A stretch of DNA of 64,000 nucleotides from Ensifer sp. PDNC004 (lineage in GTDB: Bacteria > Pseudomonadota > Alphaproteobacteria > Rhizobiales > Rhizobiaceae): the NCBI RefSeq assembly GCF_016919405.1, contig NZ_CP070353.1, positions 4,088,504-4,152,503 of the forward strand. The letters are read 5' to 3'. The notes beneath the pieces were generated by a model that was given only the letters and a program-made list of their open reading frames with translations, did no database searches and was not told the origin of the DNA. How positions within the stretch are numbered: the stretch's first letter is position 1; each line of letters begins with the position of its first letter. Of the stretch, positions 31,809 to 39,916 are shown one piece after another. The translations under genes and the position numbers were made by a program.

Positions 31809-32213
31809 ATGACCGATGCACAGACGATTGCCAGCCGCTTCATCGAAGCGCTGAACCAGCGGGATTTCGAGGCGCTGGCGCGGCTCGTCAACGAGGACGT
31901 CGAGCTCGATTCGCTCACCGGTCAGCGCACCGTCGGCGTCGGCCCCTTGCGCGCCTGGCTGATGAATTATCTGCGCCGCTTCGACGAGCAGTTCGGCGAC
32001 GTGGTGCTGATGCGTGACGCCTTCGGCCAGCGCGTCGCCGCCGATTTGACGGCGCGCGGCACCTACCGCGAGACGATGGAGGGATTTCCGCCCGCAACGG
32101 GCCAGAGCTACTCCATTCCGAGCGTCCTCGTCTTCGAGGTCGAGGACGGCGTCATCACCCGTCTCAGCCATTATCGCAACATTCGCGTCTTCGAACGGGC
32201 GCTTGCCGGTTGA
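31809..32213 (+). CDS. NTF2-like / SnoaL-like protein
   Basis: 134 aa cone-shaped alpha+beta barrel of the nuclear transport factor 2-like superfamily: IASRFIEALNQRDFEALARLVNEDVEL, then YSIPSVLVFEVEDGVITRLSHYRN. Such folds bind or isomerise small hydrophobic molecules. GGAGGAGCAGGG precedes ATG 31809. Confidence 0.8.
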   Translation: MTDAQTIASRFIEALNQRDFEALARLVNEDVELDSLTGQRTVGVGPLRAWLMNYLRRFDEQFGDVVLMRDAFGQRVAADLTARGTYRETMEGFPPATGQSYSIPSVLVFEVEDGVITRLSHYRNIRVFERALAG

Positions 32214-32606
32214 GGCGCAGATTGCCGACGGTTGCGCACCGCCGGCGCCCTTCCTTTTTGCTTTTTTCACCGCCCGTCGGTCGCCTCACCGTGCTTTGAG
32301 CCGGAAATATCGGCGCGAGTCGTCTCTCGCATGCCGATTTTTCGCCTGATTCGTTGCTCGTCCGGGCCCGGGCGAGAACCGTCGCAGCGCTTGCGTTTCG
32401 AGAAAAGTCCTTCGAAATATTCGTTTATAAGCAATACCTTATCTAGATCGATGTGCCTTGGCGCAGGGGCCGATCGTCAGGTTCTCGCAACCTGAACCTC
32501 CCATGAACATCGGGTTCCGCTGTCGTTCAGCTTGGCGACCCTATCCTCTGATCAATCGCTTGGGACGGTGATTGCCCTTTGAACCCTTCAAGCCTGGAGA
32601 GATCTT
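32214..32606. other. Gene-free stretch with AT-rich segment
   Basis: About 390 bases before the small secreted protein. The segment 32405-32455 is AT-rich, likely the promoter zone of the gene at 32607. No credible gene or hairpin is seen. Confidence 0.4.
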
Positions 32607-32993
32607 ATGAAGAACCGCTTTTTTAACGCCGCTGCTGCTGTCGTCATCGGAATGACCGGCCTGCTCGGCGCCGCCTCCACCGCTTCGGCCGACTCGATCG
32701 AATTCGGCTTCGGCCCGCGCGGCGGCGTCGATGTGCAGTATCGCGATCACAACGGTGGTTACGGCGACGAGCGCGACTGGGGTCGCGGCCGTGACCGCCA
32801 CTGGGACCGTGACCGCCGCGGCCGTTGCGCGCCCTGGATGGCCGTCGACAAGGCTCGCGACCGTGGCTTCCGCCGCGCATATGTTGCCGACGTTTCCTCG
32901 CGCCGCGTCGTCGTCGAAGGCCGTCGCGACGGCTACCGCCAGACGATCGTCTTCGCAAACGCCCGTGGCTGCCCGACGATCGGCCGCTGGTAA
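32607..32993 (+). CDS. Small Arg-rich secreted protein
   Basis: 128 aa. Clear Sec signal (MKNRFFNAAAAVVIGMTGLL, cleavage after SADS region, ASA), then a Gly/Asp/Arg repeat-like stretch (about 40-75) and a compact C-terminal part with two cysteines (CAPWMAVDKARDRGFRRAYV and NARGCPTIGRW). Similar proteins with this C-terminal block are widespread in rhizobia, but I know no function. GCCTGGAGAGATCTT precedes the ATG. A strong terminator follows. Confidence 0.8.
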   Translation: MKNRFFNAAAAVVIGMTGLLGAASTASADSIEFGFGPRGGVDVQYRDHNGGYGDERDWGRGRDRHWDRDRRGRCAPWMAVDKARDRGFRRAYVADVSSRRVVVEGRRDGYRQTIVFANARGCPTIGRW

Positions 32994-33041
32994 CATCCAA
33001 GCAATCTTCCCGCCTCGTCTCCCCCGGCCGGCGGAAGAATG

Positions 33042-33076
33042 GCCCCTCATGCTACGGCATGGGGGGCTTTTTGTTT
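33042..33076 (+). terminator. Intrinsic terminator
   Basis: 11-base-pair stem gcccctcatgc (33042-33052) / gcatggggggc (33057-33067), one G-T pair, loop tacg, followed by TTTTTG TTTG. It ends the small secreted protein gene. Confidence 0.9.
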
Positions 33077-33732
33077 GTCATGCCGCTCGGGTCACGCGGC
33101 CTTCTCCGTCGTGGCGTGACGGAGGCGTTGATCCCTGACGGCGGCTAGCATCCGGAGCCTGTCTTCCCAATGCGGCACGGCCTGCGTGGCGCACGACACA
33201 CGGTTGGCCTTTCTCGTGACGATTTCCAGCGTTGCGGCGCGACGTCAGAGGGAATGCGCGGCTCGGTACGATCTTCGAGGCGGGCGTCCCTCTTTCCGGT
33301 CTGAGGCCGCGCAAACACAGGCCTTATCGAAGGGCGTTGTTGACGCTTCTTGACCGGCTCGACGATCGCGGGCGCCTACCGAACGACCGTCTCCCTGCCT
33401 GCTGATCTGCGGTACCTGACCGACGACCTTGCGGCTTGGCCGCGGGACAGGTCATCCGGTCAAAAGGCGCCGCGCCTTATCCCTAAGACAAGCGGCTGCT
33501 CACAATCGGAGAAGGGTGCGCGGATACTGCCGGGTGCGGTTTGCCGGTGCAGCCAGCGGTCATCAGGGCAGCGGTCGGCGACAGCTAGGTCGTCGGCCGG
33601 TCTGGCCCGGCGAAGAGCGTCTGAGGTCCAGCAATCGTGTCCCCCAAACGAATTTGCCCCTGGCGCCGGTTCCGGAGCCAGGGGCAAGGAAGATGCGAGG
33701 GCCCGCGCTTAACGGCAGGCCCTGCTGGAAGC
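33077..33732. other. Gene-free stretch with one hairpin
   Basis: About 650 bases between the secreted protein terminator and the SIMPL gene. Open frames here lack ribosome binding sites and show Arg-rich shadow composition. The only clear element is an 11-base-pair stem, ttgcccctggc (33654-33664) / gccaggggcaa (33677-33687), which could be a weak terminator for the minus-strand SIMPL gene. Confidence 0.45.
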
Positions 33733-34473
33733 TTACTGCTTGATTTCGAAGGTCACGTTGACCGTCACGTTGTAGCTGTTTTCGCCGGTCGCGACCGGAA
33801 CGCTGTCGGCGGCATATTCCTTGGCCATGCCGGCGCGCATCATCGGCACCGGCTCGGGGCGGAAGCCCTGCTCGGAGATATTGACGATCTTGCCGACCGA
33901 GACGCCGGCAGCTTCGGCCAGCACCTTGGCCTTCTCGACGGCATCGGCAACGGCGGCCTTGCGCGCTTCGGTGATCACGGCTTCCGGCTTGTCGTTGGTG
34001 AACTGCACGCCGCCGCCCTGGTTGACGCCAAGCGAAACCGACTTGTCGATCACTTCGCCGAGCTTGGCGAGATCGCGAACGCGGACGCTGACGCCGTTGG
34101 TCACCTGGTAGCCGATCAGTTCCGGCGCGCGGTTGCTACCGTCGGTGTTGGTCGGATAGCTGTATTGCGGGTTGAGCATGAAGCCGCTCGTCTGCAGGTC
34201 GCGATCGGCAATGCCGCCGTCCTTCAGCGCCTTCAGCACTTCGGCCATGGTCTTGTTGTTGGCGTCCAGCGCTTCGCGCGCGGTCTTGCCATCCTTGACG
34301 ACGCTCAGCTGCAGGACTGCCATGTCCGGCGCGGTCGTCGCGCGGCCCTCGCCGGCAACGATGATGGTCGCCTTGTCCTTGTCCGTCTCCTGCGCCTGAG
34401 CGGCGGCAACGCCAGCAAAAGCTGCGGCGAAGGCGGCGATCGAAAGCGTGCGGGCAGTGCGTGTGGAAATCAT
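33733..34473 (-). CDS. SIMPL domain-containing protein (DUF541, YggE-like)
   Basis: 246 aa periplasmic protein. Signal peptide RTLSIAAFAAAFAGVAAAQA, then the SIMPL domain: IIVAGEGRATTAPDMAVLQLSVV, GIADRDLQTSGFMLNPQYSY, YQVTNGVSVRVRDL and the C-terminal SYNVTVNVTFEIKQ. Homologues such as YggE form large oligomers and are linked to oxidative stress defence. ATG 34473 follows CCGGAGAGACATTGAAG; the frame to 34557 would lengthen the signal without reason. Confidence 0.9.
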   Translation of the reverse strand: MISTRTARTLSIAAFAAAFAGVAAAQAQETDKDKATIIVAGEGRATTAPDMAVLQLSVVKDGKTAREALDANNKTMAEVLKALKDGGIADRDLQTSGFMLNPQYSYPTNTDGSNRAPELIGYQVTNGVSVRVRDLAKLGEVIDKSVSLGVNQGGGVQFTNDKPEAVITEARKAAVADAVEKAKVLAEAAGVSVGKIVNISEQGFRPEPVPMMRAGMAKEYAADSVPVATGENSYNVTVNVTFEIKQ

Positions 34474-34735
34474 CTTCAATGTCTCTCCGGTTGTTCCGTC
34501 CCAAGCGTCTTCTTGGCTATCGATTGTGTGAGCATTGCGGCAATGGCTTGTCCGCAAAAAGGTTTTCCGCTAGAGCCTTGGCCACCCCGCAAACTGCCAT
34601 TGGTTCGCGGGCCTGGATCAAGACGGTGCCACGCCTCGTTCAGAAGCGCAAAGGCCACCGTAGCACTTAAAGTTGCTGCACCCCGTGTCTTATCCTTGGA
34701 CCGTTACGGTTTAAGGACAGGAGCGGATCCAGAGT

Positions 34736-34811
34736 GGGCCTGTAGCTCAATGGTTAGAGCCGGCGGCTCATAACCGCTTGGTTGGGGGTTCGAGTCCCTC
34801 CGGGCCCACCA
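34736..34811 (+). tRNA. tRNA with anticodon CAT (Met or lysidine-type Ile2)
   Basis: 76-base cloverleaf with encoded CCA. Acceptor GGGCCTG / CGGGCCC (one G-T), D-arm GCTC/GAGC, anticodon stem GGCGG/CCGCT with loop CTCATAA (anticodon CAT), T-arm with GGTTCGAGTCC. Automatic annotation would say tRNA-Met. The anticodon-arm/variable-loop pattern (CTCATAA..CGCTTGGT) resembles E. coli ileX, so tRNA-Ile2 read after lysidine modification is an equal candidate. Its 3' end abuts the prophage integrase and probably is the attachment site. Confidence 0.95.
34783..34811 (+). other. Probable attL core in tRNA 3' end
   Basis: The T-arm and acceptor 3' part of the tRNA are the usual crossover site for a tyrosine integrase encoded directly next to it and pointing toward it (57 bases away). 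No second copy exists in the window; the partner attR should lie past 64000. Confidence 0.6.
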
Positions 34812-34868
34812 ATATACAACGATTTCAATTAGTTATGCGGTGGTTAGCCATGTAGGTTAGCCAATGGG

Positions 34869-35963
34869 TTAGCCAGCCGGTTTTTTCGGGTGAACGCGGC
34901 GGGTCAGGCGTGTCATTGCGTCCCTCGCTAACCGCTTTTGTTCGGCCTCACGGCTGTAGAGTTCAGCGTGCGCGATGTCGTCATGACCAAGGGTGTCCAT
35001 AAGCTGCCGAGTCGTTGCCCCGGTCTCCGCCAACAATTTGCCGAGGGTCTTTCTGAGTCCGTGGAGGGTGCAGCCCTTAGGCATGCCGGCGCTGTGCGTC
35101 CAATCGGCCATGCGGCCCGTCAGAGATTTTTCCGAGAACGGCTTTCCGTAGGCGGTGATGAGCACAAAGTCCCCGTTGCGCTCCAACGGCTCGACGATTT
35201 CGCGCAACATAGGCGTGATGGGCAGGGCAAGCTCCTTGTCGCCCTTCTTCTGTTTGACCATTACGACGCCGCGGCGAAAGTCGAACCAATCCCATCGCAC
35301 GCGTGCGACGTCTGATCGACGATTGCCGAGCCAGAGTGCCAGGCCGTAAGCTGTGCGCGGCGTGCTGCCGAGTGGCCAGCGGGCCTCGAACTTCTCGCGC
35401 TCCTCAATGGTCCATGCCCGCCAGCCCTTGTATTCGGGGCGGTAGTTCATCTTCCACGTCGGGTCGGCCTCGATCCACTCTTCGTCAAGGGCGACATAGA
35501 CCATCTTTCGGATAGTCGTCAGCAGGTGCTTGGCCTTGTGGGGTGTGGCGGCAAAGTGCGCGATAATGCCTTTGATGTGGCGCCGCTTCGCATCCTTCAC
35601 GAGCATATCGCCCCAAACGTCAGGATGGGTATCCACCACTTTTAGCTTCAGGAACTCGTCTGCAAGGCGGGTGTTCTGGTCTTTGGTGGCTGGATCGAAC
35701 ACTAACCATTCCGGCGTCTTCTGAACTCGTTTCCATGCGTCTCTGAAACTGCCTGGGAGAGCCTTGCCGGGCAGATCCACGATTACGGCCGGCTTGTATT
35801 CTCGGCCCTCTACCGCCGCCCTGTAGGCGGCCTCGAACTCCGGCTCGCCGGGAAGGCCTTTAATCTGGATCGTCTTGCCAGCACGACGAAACCGCCAGCG
35901 GGTTTTTCCGTGGCGGTCTTCGTAGGACGAAAGGTAGGGGCGGGGTTCTTGATCTTCGCTCAT
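34869..35963 (-). CDS. Tyrosine-type phage integrase
   Basis: 364 aa site-specific recombinase. N-terminal arm-binding region (RHGKTRWRFRRAGKTIQIKG), a core-binding helix bundle, then the catalytic domain with Arg216 in GNRRSDVARVRW, Lys near 240, His301 and Arg304 in LHGLRKTLG, His327 in LGHDD and nucleophile Tyr336 in HAELYSRE. It inserts and, with the excisionase, removes the prophage at the neighbouring tRNA. It is the last gene of the leftward early operon, 17 bases after the HTH gene. Confidence 0.95.
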   Translation of the reverse strand: MSEDQEPRPYLSSYEDRHGKTRWRFRRAGKTIQIKGLPGEPEFEAAYRAAVEGREYKPAVIVDLPGKALPGSFRDAWKRVQKTPEWLVFDPATKDQNTRLADEFLKLKVVDTHPDVWGDMLVKDAKRRHIKGIIAHFAATPHKAKHLLTTIRKMVYVALDEEWIEADPTWKMNYRPEYKGWRAWTIEEREKFEARWPLGSTPRTAYGLALWLGNRRSDVARVRWDWFDFRRGVVMVKQKKGDKELALPITPMLREIVEPLERNGDFVLITAYGKPFSEKSLTGRMADWTHSAGMPKGCTLHGLRKTLGKLLAETGATTRQLMDTLGHDDIAHAELYSREAEQKRLARDAMTRLTRRVHPKKPAG

Positions 35964-35980
35964 GGCGGGAAGATAGGCGT

Positions 35981-36220
35981 CTATGCACGTCCTGACAACA
36001 AGTCGTCGATGCGGTTGCTGCTCTCGTCAGGCAAAGCAGAAAACGCCACATCGAGGGCGATGCGATCCCAGACGACGCGTCCGCCTATCCGCTTGGGGCG
36101 GGGCATGAGCCGGTCCGACACCATTTCGTCGAACTTGGTCTCACCGACGCCGATGTAGCGCGCAGCCTCCGGGCGACTGAGCCCGCGGGGCGGATAGGCT
36201 ATCAAATCGGATTTCGCCAC
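35981..36220 (-). CDS. AlpA-like HTH protein, probable excisionase
   Basis: 79 aa winged-HTH protein of AlpA/MerR-like excisionase type: RGLSRPEAARYIGVGETKFDEMVSDRLMP, GGRVVWDRIALDVAF. Size, fold and position next to int point to a recombination directionality factor, though a regulator of int is also possible. GTG 36220 shares its first base with the TAG stop of the upstream HNH gene, so translation is coupled. Confidence 0.78.
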   Translation of the reverse strand: MAKSDLIAYPPRGLSRPEAARYIGVGETKFDEMVSDRLMPRPKRIGGRVVWDRIALDVAFSALPDESSNRIDDLLSGRA

Positions 36221-36597
36221 TAGCGAATCTCCTCACATTCGAGTGCGGGCCCGCCGTTGTGGCCGATCATTGCCGCGGCGGCGCGCGCCTGGTCGCGGCG
36301 CTTCTGGTTCTGCTTGTGCGTCACCATCTCCGTATGCTTCGGGTCCGGATTGACACAAAGGCGGTTGCGGCATTTGTGGTCGATCTGCTTTTTGCCCGGA
36401 ATATAGCCGTGCTCGTTGGTCCACATGACCAGATGCACGGCGACCGTCTGGCCGCTAAGCGACATACGCGGGTAGTCCTTGCCTCGGCCGGATTTCCCCG
36501 ATGTCGGGCCTTGCCAGATCCAGCAGTCGGTTACAGGGTCGACGACGACCCTCTCCATGATCTTTTCGCGGATCTGCTCGCGGCGGCTCATCATCAT
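36220..36597 (-). CDS. HNH endonuclease-like protein with GHNGGP tail
   Basis: 125 aa. The HNH signature is visible: KKQIDHKCRNRLCVNPDPKH, preceded by the DCWIWQG element of phage HNH proteins (His/Asn/His metal site). It may nick DNA or be a free-standing homing-type nuclease. The C-terminus ends IGHNGGPALECEEIR, a motif shared with two other prophage proteins. ATG 36597 (after GGAGGCGGCACGG) overlaps the upstream stop in an ATGA junction. Confidence 0.8.
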   Translation of the reverse strand: MMMSRREQIREKIMERVVVDPVTDCWIWQGPTSGKSGRGKDYPRMSLSGQTVAVHLVMWTNEHGYIPGKKQIDHKCRNRLCVNPDPKHTEMVTHKQNQKRRDQARAAAAMIGHNGGPALECEEIR

Positions 36598-37121
36598 CCG
36601 TGCCGCCTCCATGCGTCGAAATCGGAGCGAAGCTGCTTCCATCGCTCGGCGGCGCCCGGATCTTCGTTTAACTCCCTGCGGGACGAAATCGCGAGGACGG
36701 AGCGCACGCGTGTCGCTGCGCGGTCATTGGTCAGGGGTGCTTCGAGCCCGTGCCGTTCTTCGAGATACTTCTTGAAGGCCGGTTCCGCGCATTTCATGGA
36801 GCACTCGGCGGCAAAATTCCGCGGCTTCTCGGCGCGCTGCTCGATGTGTCGGCGTAGCCTTGTAATCTCATCGAACGCGTACTGCAGCAGAAAATCCATC
36901 GCGCGCATGTACGTTGGGGCGTGCGCCATCAAGCGGCGGTTTTCCCTGCTGCATTCCGGCAAGATGAGCGCGATTGCCTCAACTTCGCCGGTCATCGGTT
37001 CCTTGGAACAAAGTTCGGTCTGGCCGCGCTCGACATCGTAGGAGGCGCACCACTCCTCGCTGGCGAGGCCGAGTAGCTGGCGCGCGTCGCGATACTTCTC
37101 CTTCGCGATTTGAAGGTTCAC
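36594..37121 (-). CDS. Prophage protein of unknown function (175 aa)
   Basis: 175 aa, largely helical and charged, with several Cys (WCAS, ELCSKE, PECSRENRR, ECSMKCAE) but no recognised domain. GTG 37121 overlaps the TGA of the preceding small gene (GTGA), which supports the start. Member of the tightly packed leftward operon; likely early function, not identified. Confidence 0.65.
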   Translation of the reverse strand: MNLQIAKEKYRDARQLLGLASEEWCASYDVERGQTELCSKEPMTGEVEAIALILPECSRENRRLMAHAPTYMRAMDFLLQYAFDEITRLRRHIEQRAEKPRNFAAECSMKCAEPAFKKYLEERHGLEAPLTNDRAATRVRSVLAISSRRELNEDPGAAERWKQLRSDFDAWRRHG

Positions 37122-37288
37122 TGACGCTCCTCCAGCGTGATCGCGCGAAGACGTGCCGGCAGCTCGGCCGGATCGTCGTCACCTTCTGCCTCGACGCAGC
37201 GGCTTACGATTGCGATCGCGCGCGAAAGCGCATCGTGAAAGCCCTTGCGGTACGCTGCGTTGCGTCGGCGCTTCGGTTCGCTACTCAT
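37118..37288 (-). CDS. Small prophage protein (56 aa)
   Basis: 56 aa basic-to-acidic protein (MSSEPKRRRNAAYRKGFHDA ... ITLEERQ). Its ATG 37288 overlaps the stop of the sliding-clamp gene (ATGA), and its TGA overlaps the GTG of the next gene, so it is exactly framed by coupled junctions. Function unknown; the YRKGFHDA helix resembles short phage proteins that are often unannotated. Confidence 0.68.
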   Translation of the reverse strand: MSSEPKRRRNAAYRKGFHDALSRAIAIVSRCVEAEGDDDPAELPARLRAITLEERQ

Positions 37289-38460
37289 TCCGCTCGCTCC
37301 ATCGCCGAGTAGCGCGGTCGCATGGTGCTGAGTACGTAGGTCTCGCCGGGAGAGCCAACCGGACGCACAAGCACGCGCTCAGACTGCATGATGGGGTGTA
37401 GGCTGATTTCCGGGCTGGTGATGCTCGCCAGCATCTTCGACAGCTGTTCGCCGTTGAGACAGATTTCCAGATCCTCGGGCGCTTCGATTTCGCCAGCGAG
37501 GGAATCGTGCGCGGCTCCGCCGTCGCGTCCGACGATGTCGACGTTGATGCGGCCGGCACGCGGCCGGAGATAGAGCGCGTCCACCGCAGCGTCGTCGATC
37601 ACGACGCAAACGCGCTTGATGGAGGCCGACAGCGCGTCCATCTTGACGCCGATGCTGTTGTCCCCCGGCGAGGGAATGACCTGTTCGTACTCGGGATAGG
37701 TGCCGTCGATCAGCTTTGCTGTGATGGTCACCCCGTCGAACTTCACCGCGAGAATGAAATCAGTCGCAGCGATCAGCACGCCATGGGCGGCGTTGTCGAG
37801 CAGTTTGCGAACGCTCTCAGCCGCACGCTGCGGCAGTATGACCTGCGGGTATGCCGCGTGCTGCGACGGCAGGGCGGGGCATCCGCCCGTTGCGGCGACA
37901 ACCCGCGCGAGGCTGAGGCCGTCGGTGGTCGCGACCACCATGCCATCGCCGCCCTTCTCGGGGTGCAGGCAATAGCCCGTAATCCAAGGGCGGTCGTCGG
38001 TCTTCTTCAGCGGGAAAGTTGCCTTGTCTAGCGCGGCCGCGAGCGGCTTGCCCGAAATCTCCGTCCAGTTGAGTTCGACCTTGATCGGGATCAGCGGGAA
38101 ATCCTGCGCCGGCAGGAAGGGGATGGAGTGCCGGGAGCTGCCGGCAGATATGGCGATGCTATCCTTGCTGCGACCGGGGCCGAAGCTGACTTCGGCATTT
38201 TCCGGCAGGTTGGCGAGGATTGCCTTGAACTTGTCGGCGGGGATGGCGAACGGTATCGGCTCCCTGATTGAGATCGCCTCGCATTCTGCGTCGATCTGCA
38301 AGCTGAGATTTGAGCCGCGCAACAGCACGCCCTCGGCCAGGGGATCCAGAAGCACGTGCGACAGGATGGGGATTGTGCTGCTCTTGTCGATCGCCCCCAT
38401 GACGCGCGCGAGCGCCTGGTGCAGGTTGGAGCGGTGGATGGTGAACCAGATCTCGGCCAT
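37285..38460 (-). CDS. Prophage DNA polymerase III beta sliding clamp homologue
   Basis: 391 aa protein with the N-terminal clamp pattern (TIHRSNLHQALARVMGAID, TIPILSHVLLDP), middle domain features (FPLIPI, LSLARVVAATGG, VILPQRAAESVRKLL) and the C-terminal IDGTYPEYEQVIP plus final RP-containing strand. Length is near the usual 366-380 aa. It should form a ring on DNA that tethers polymerase or repair proteins; host DnaN is encoded elsewhere. ATG 38460 lies four bases after the upstream stop, with GGAGGG as binding site. The first 80 residues of the longer frame belong to an overlapping gene. Confidence 0.88.
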   Translation of the reverse strand: MAEIWFTIHRSNLHQALARVMGAIDKSSTIPILSHVLLDPLAEGVLLRGSNLSLQIDAECEAISIREPIPFAIPADKFKAILANLPENAEVSFGPGRSKDSIAISAGSSRHSIPFLPAQDFPLIPIKVELNWTEISGKPLAAALDKATFPLKKTDDRPWITGYCLHPEKGGDGMVVATTDGLSLARVVAATGGCPALPSQHAAYPQVILPQRAAESVRKLLDNAAHGVLIAATDFILAVKFDGVTITAKLIDGTYPEYEQVIPSPGDNSIGVKMDALSASIKRVCVVIDDAAVDALYLRPRAGRINVDIVGRDGGAAHDSLAGEIEAPEDLEICLNGEQLSKMLASITSPEISLHPIMQSERVLVRPVGSPGETYVLSTMRPRYSAMERAE

Positions 38461-38464
38461 CAGT

Positions 38465-39184
38465 TCAGCCCTCCGCGCCCGTGAGCAGACCCGCAACCGC
38501 CTTGGCGTGGGACGGGGGGGCAAGGTTAAATTCGCGGGAGAACGCGTCCATGGCGGCGGCAAGGTCGCCCTCGGCCATGTAGCGATAGACGCGCTCGATC
38601 CATTCGAGCATCGGGGGCTCGAAGTCCTCCAGCGTCCTCGGCAAGTCGTCGTCCTCGCCAGCCAGAGGGAGCTCCGGCTGATCCGCCGAGCGGTCGTGCT
38701 CAATGGCACGATCCTCGCTCATCGTCCGCCAGTCGGGCCAAACACGCGCCATGTTCTTCTTCTGCTTGCCGAGGAGGGCAGGCATCAGATCACTTGCCTG
38801 CCCGCCATGGCGCCAGAAGCCGTCCATGGCGAGGATGACGACATCGATCCACTCCGATAGATCGCGAGGATCCTGCTCGATCTCGCGCAGCTCCTTGCGG
38901 ATATGGTCTATGATGCCGCGCGTGCGAAGTGCAGGGCCGAACGTCTGACGGGACCACGCAATCTGGCGTTCGTAGTAGCTCGCCAGATCCTGCGCGGCGA
39001 GAGGGTTGGAGAGTGCGGCGCGACCGGCTGGCGTAAGCCACGTAGTGCTGGTGTCGAAGTCCGAGTTGTGGGTGCTGTTGAGCCAGCCGTTTTCGATGCA
39101 ACGGTTGAACGTGTCGGAGTGCTTGCCGTAGACCTCGTCGCAGCAGAACCAGTTGGGCCAACTATGCGGTGTCGCTGCTTTCAA
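38465..39184 (-). CDS. dATP/dGTP pyrophosphohydrolase-like (DUF550) protein
   Basis: 239 aa. The central part, YYERQIAWSRQTFGPALRT, then IIDHIRKELREIEQDP, DLSEWIDVVILAMDGFWRHG and KNMARVWPDW, is the MazG-related DUF550 domain annotated as dATP/dGTP diphosphohydrolase; the paired acidic EExxE/D-type helix is intact. A C-terminal extension (about 170-239) is unassigned. Start TTG 39184 overlaps the upstream gene by 23 bases and lacks a strong binding site, so it is uncertain. Placed next to the clamp, it suggests control of nucleotide pools during phage replication. Confidence 0.75.
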   Translation of the reverse strand: MKAATPHSWPNWFCCDEVYGKHSDTFNRCIENGWLNSTHNSDFDTSTTWLTPAGRAALSNPLAAQDLASYYERQIAWSRQTFGPALRTRGIIDHIRKELREIEQDPRDLSEWIDVVILAMDGFWRHGGQASDLMPALLGKQKKNMARVWPDWRTMSEDRAIEHDRSADQPELPLAGEDDDLPRTLEDFEPPMLEWIERVYRYMAEGDLAAAMDAFSREFNLAPPSHAKAVAGLLTGAEG

Positions 39185-39677
39185 CTTCGCCGCCCATGCC
39201 TGCGATGACGCGCAAGAGAACTCGTTCCTTTCGCTCGTTGGTGAGTTCCGAGAGTGCGGCGTCTTCTACTGCTGAGACGGTTTGGCAGATTGGTGGTGTG
39301 TCATCCACATCCGACGCGACAACGGAGGGAGAGGCGAAGACCGGAAAGGCCCTTGGGTCGTACTTGTCGGAAATCCACATAGACCCGAAAGGAGCGTTCT
39401 GAACGGGAACGTATTCACCAGGGCGCAACCATGCCACCGGCTCCCCCGTGTTTGCAGCGACAGGTCGCAGGAAAGCGCTTTCCTCGGGAAGAAAATCGCG
39501 CAGTTGCTCGATCTGGCGGCTCAGGCGGGCGATACCTCGCTCGATTGCCACCGGAGACGTTGACTGCAAGAGGGCGCGTGCCTCGGCGACCTGAAAGCCT
39601 GTCTCCCGGCAGCGCAGGAAGTTGGAAACGGTCACATCTTCTACGATGCGCTCAAGGTTGGGATTGGTGATGTTCAT
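39162..39677 (-). CDS. Prophage protein of unknown function (171 aa)
   Basis: 171 aa. N-terminal helical part (RIVEDVTVSNFLRCRETGFQ), a middle segment GEPVAWLRPGEYVPVQNAPFG that resembles the PVAWR module seen in many phage and plasmid proteins, and an acidic C-terminus. ATG 39677 overlaps the upstream TGA (ATGA). Function unknown. Confidence 0.65.
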   Translation of the reverse strand: MNITNPNLERIVEDVTVSNFLRCRETGFQVAEARALLQSTSPVAIERGIARLSRQIEQLRDFLPEESAFLRPVAANTGEPVAWLRPGEYVPVQNAPFGSMWISDKYDPRAFPVFASPSVVASDVDDTPPICQTVSAVEDAALSELTNERKERVLLRVIAGMGGEVESSDTA

Positions 39678-39916
39678 GCTGCTGCTCCTTCGCAGATCGC
39701 GGCGGCGTTGATGTCGGCGGCGTAGGGCCGCGTGGGATCGTCAAGCCACAGGGTGCAGAGGTCGTAGGGGTCGACGCCGTGGCGGTCGGCGATCTCCTGG
39801 AAGCTCTCGGTCGCGTTGGTCAGGCTGCCAAGGCGGCAGTCGACGAGGGCGGCGGCGAGCCGGGTGCCATGGGACTGGCGGACAGATTGAAGCCAGCCGG
39901 TAGTGGATTGGGTCAT
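39674..39916 (-). CDS. Small prophage protein (80 aa)
   Basis: 80 aa protein (MTQSTTGWLQSVRQSHG...), no recognised domain; residues 40-60 (FQEIADRHGVDPYDLCTLWL) look like a helix-loop-helix. Start and stop codons overlap those of neighbours by four bases on both sides, supporting a true gene in the leftward operon. Confidence 0.65.
   Translation of the reverse strand: MTQSTTGWLQSVRQSHGTRLAAALVDCRLGSLTNATESFQEIADRHGVDPYDLCTLWLDDPTRPYAADINAAAICEGAAA

Noticed and set aside
36220..36597. Restriction enzyme partner for the cytosine methyltransferase
   Set aside because: The HNH protein is in the opposite operon, 7.5 kb away, and resembles small phage HNH proteins; no restriction-modification pairing is supported.
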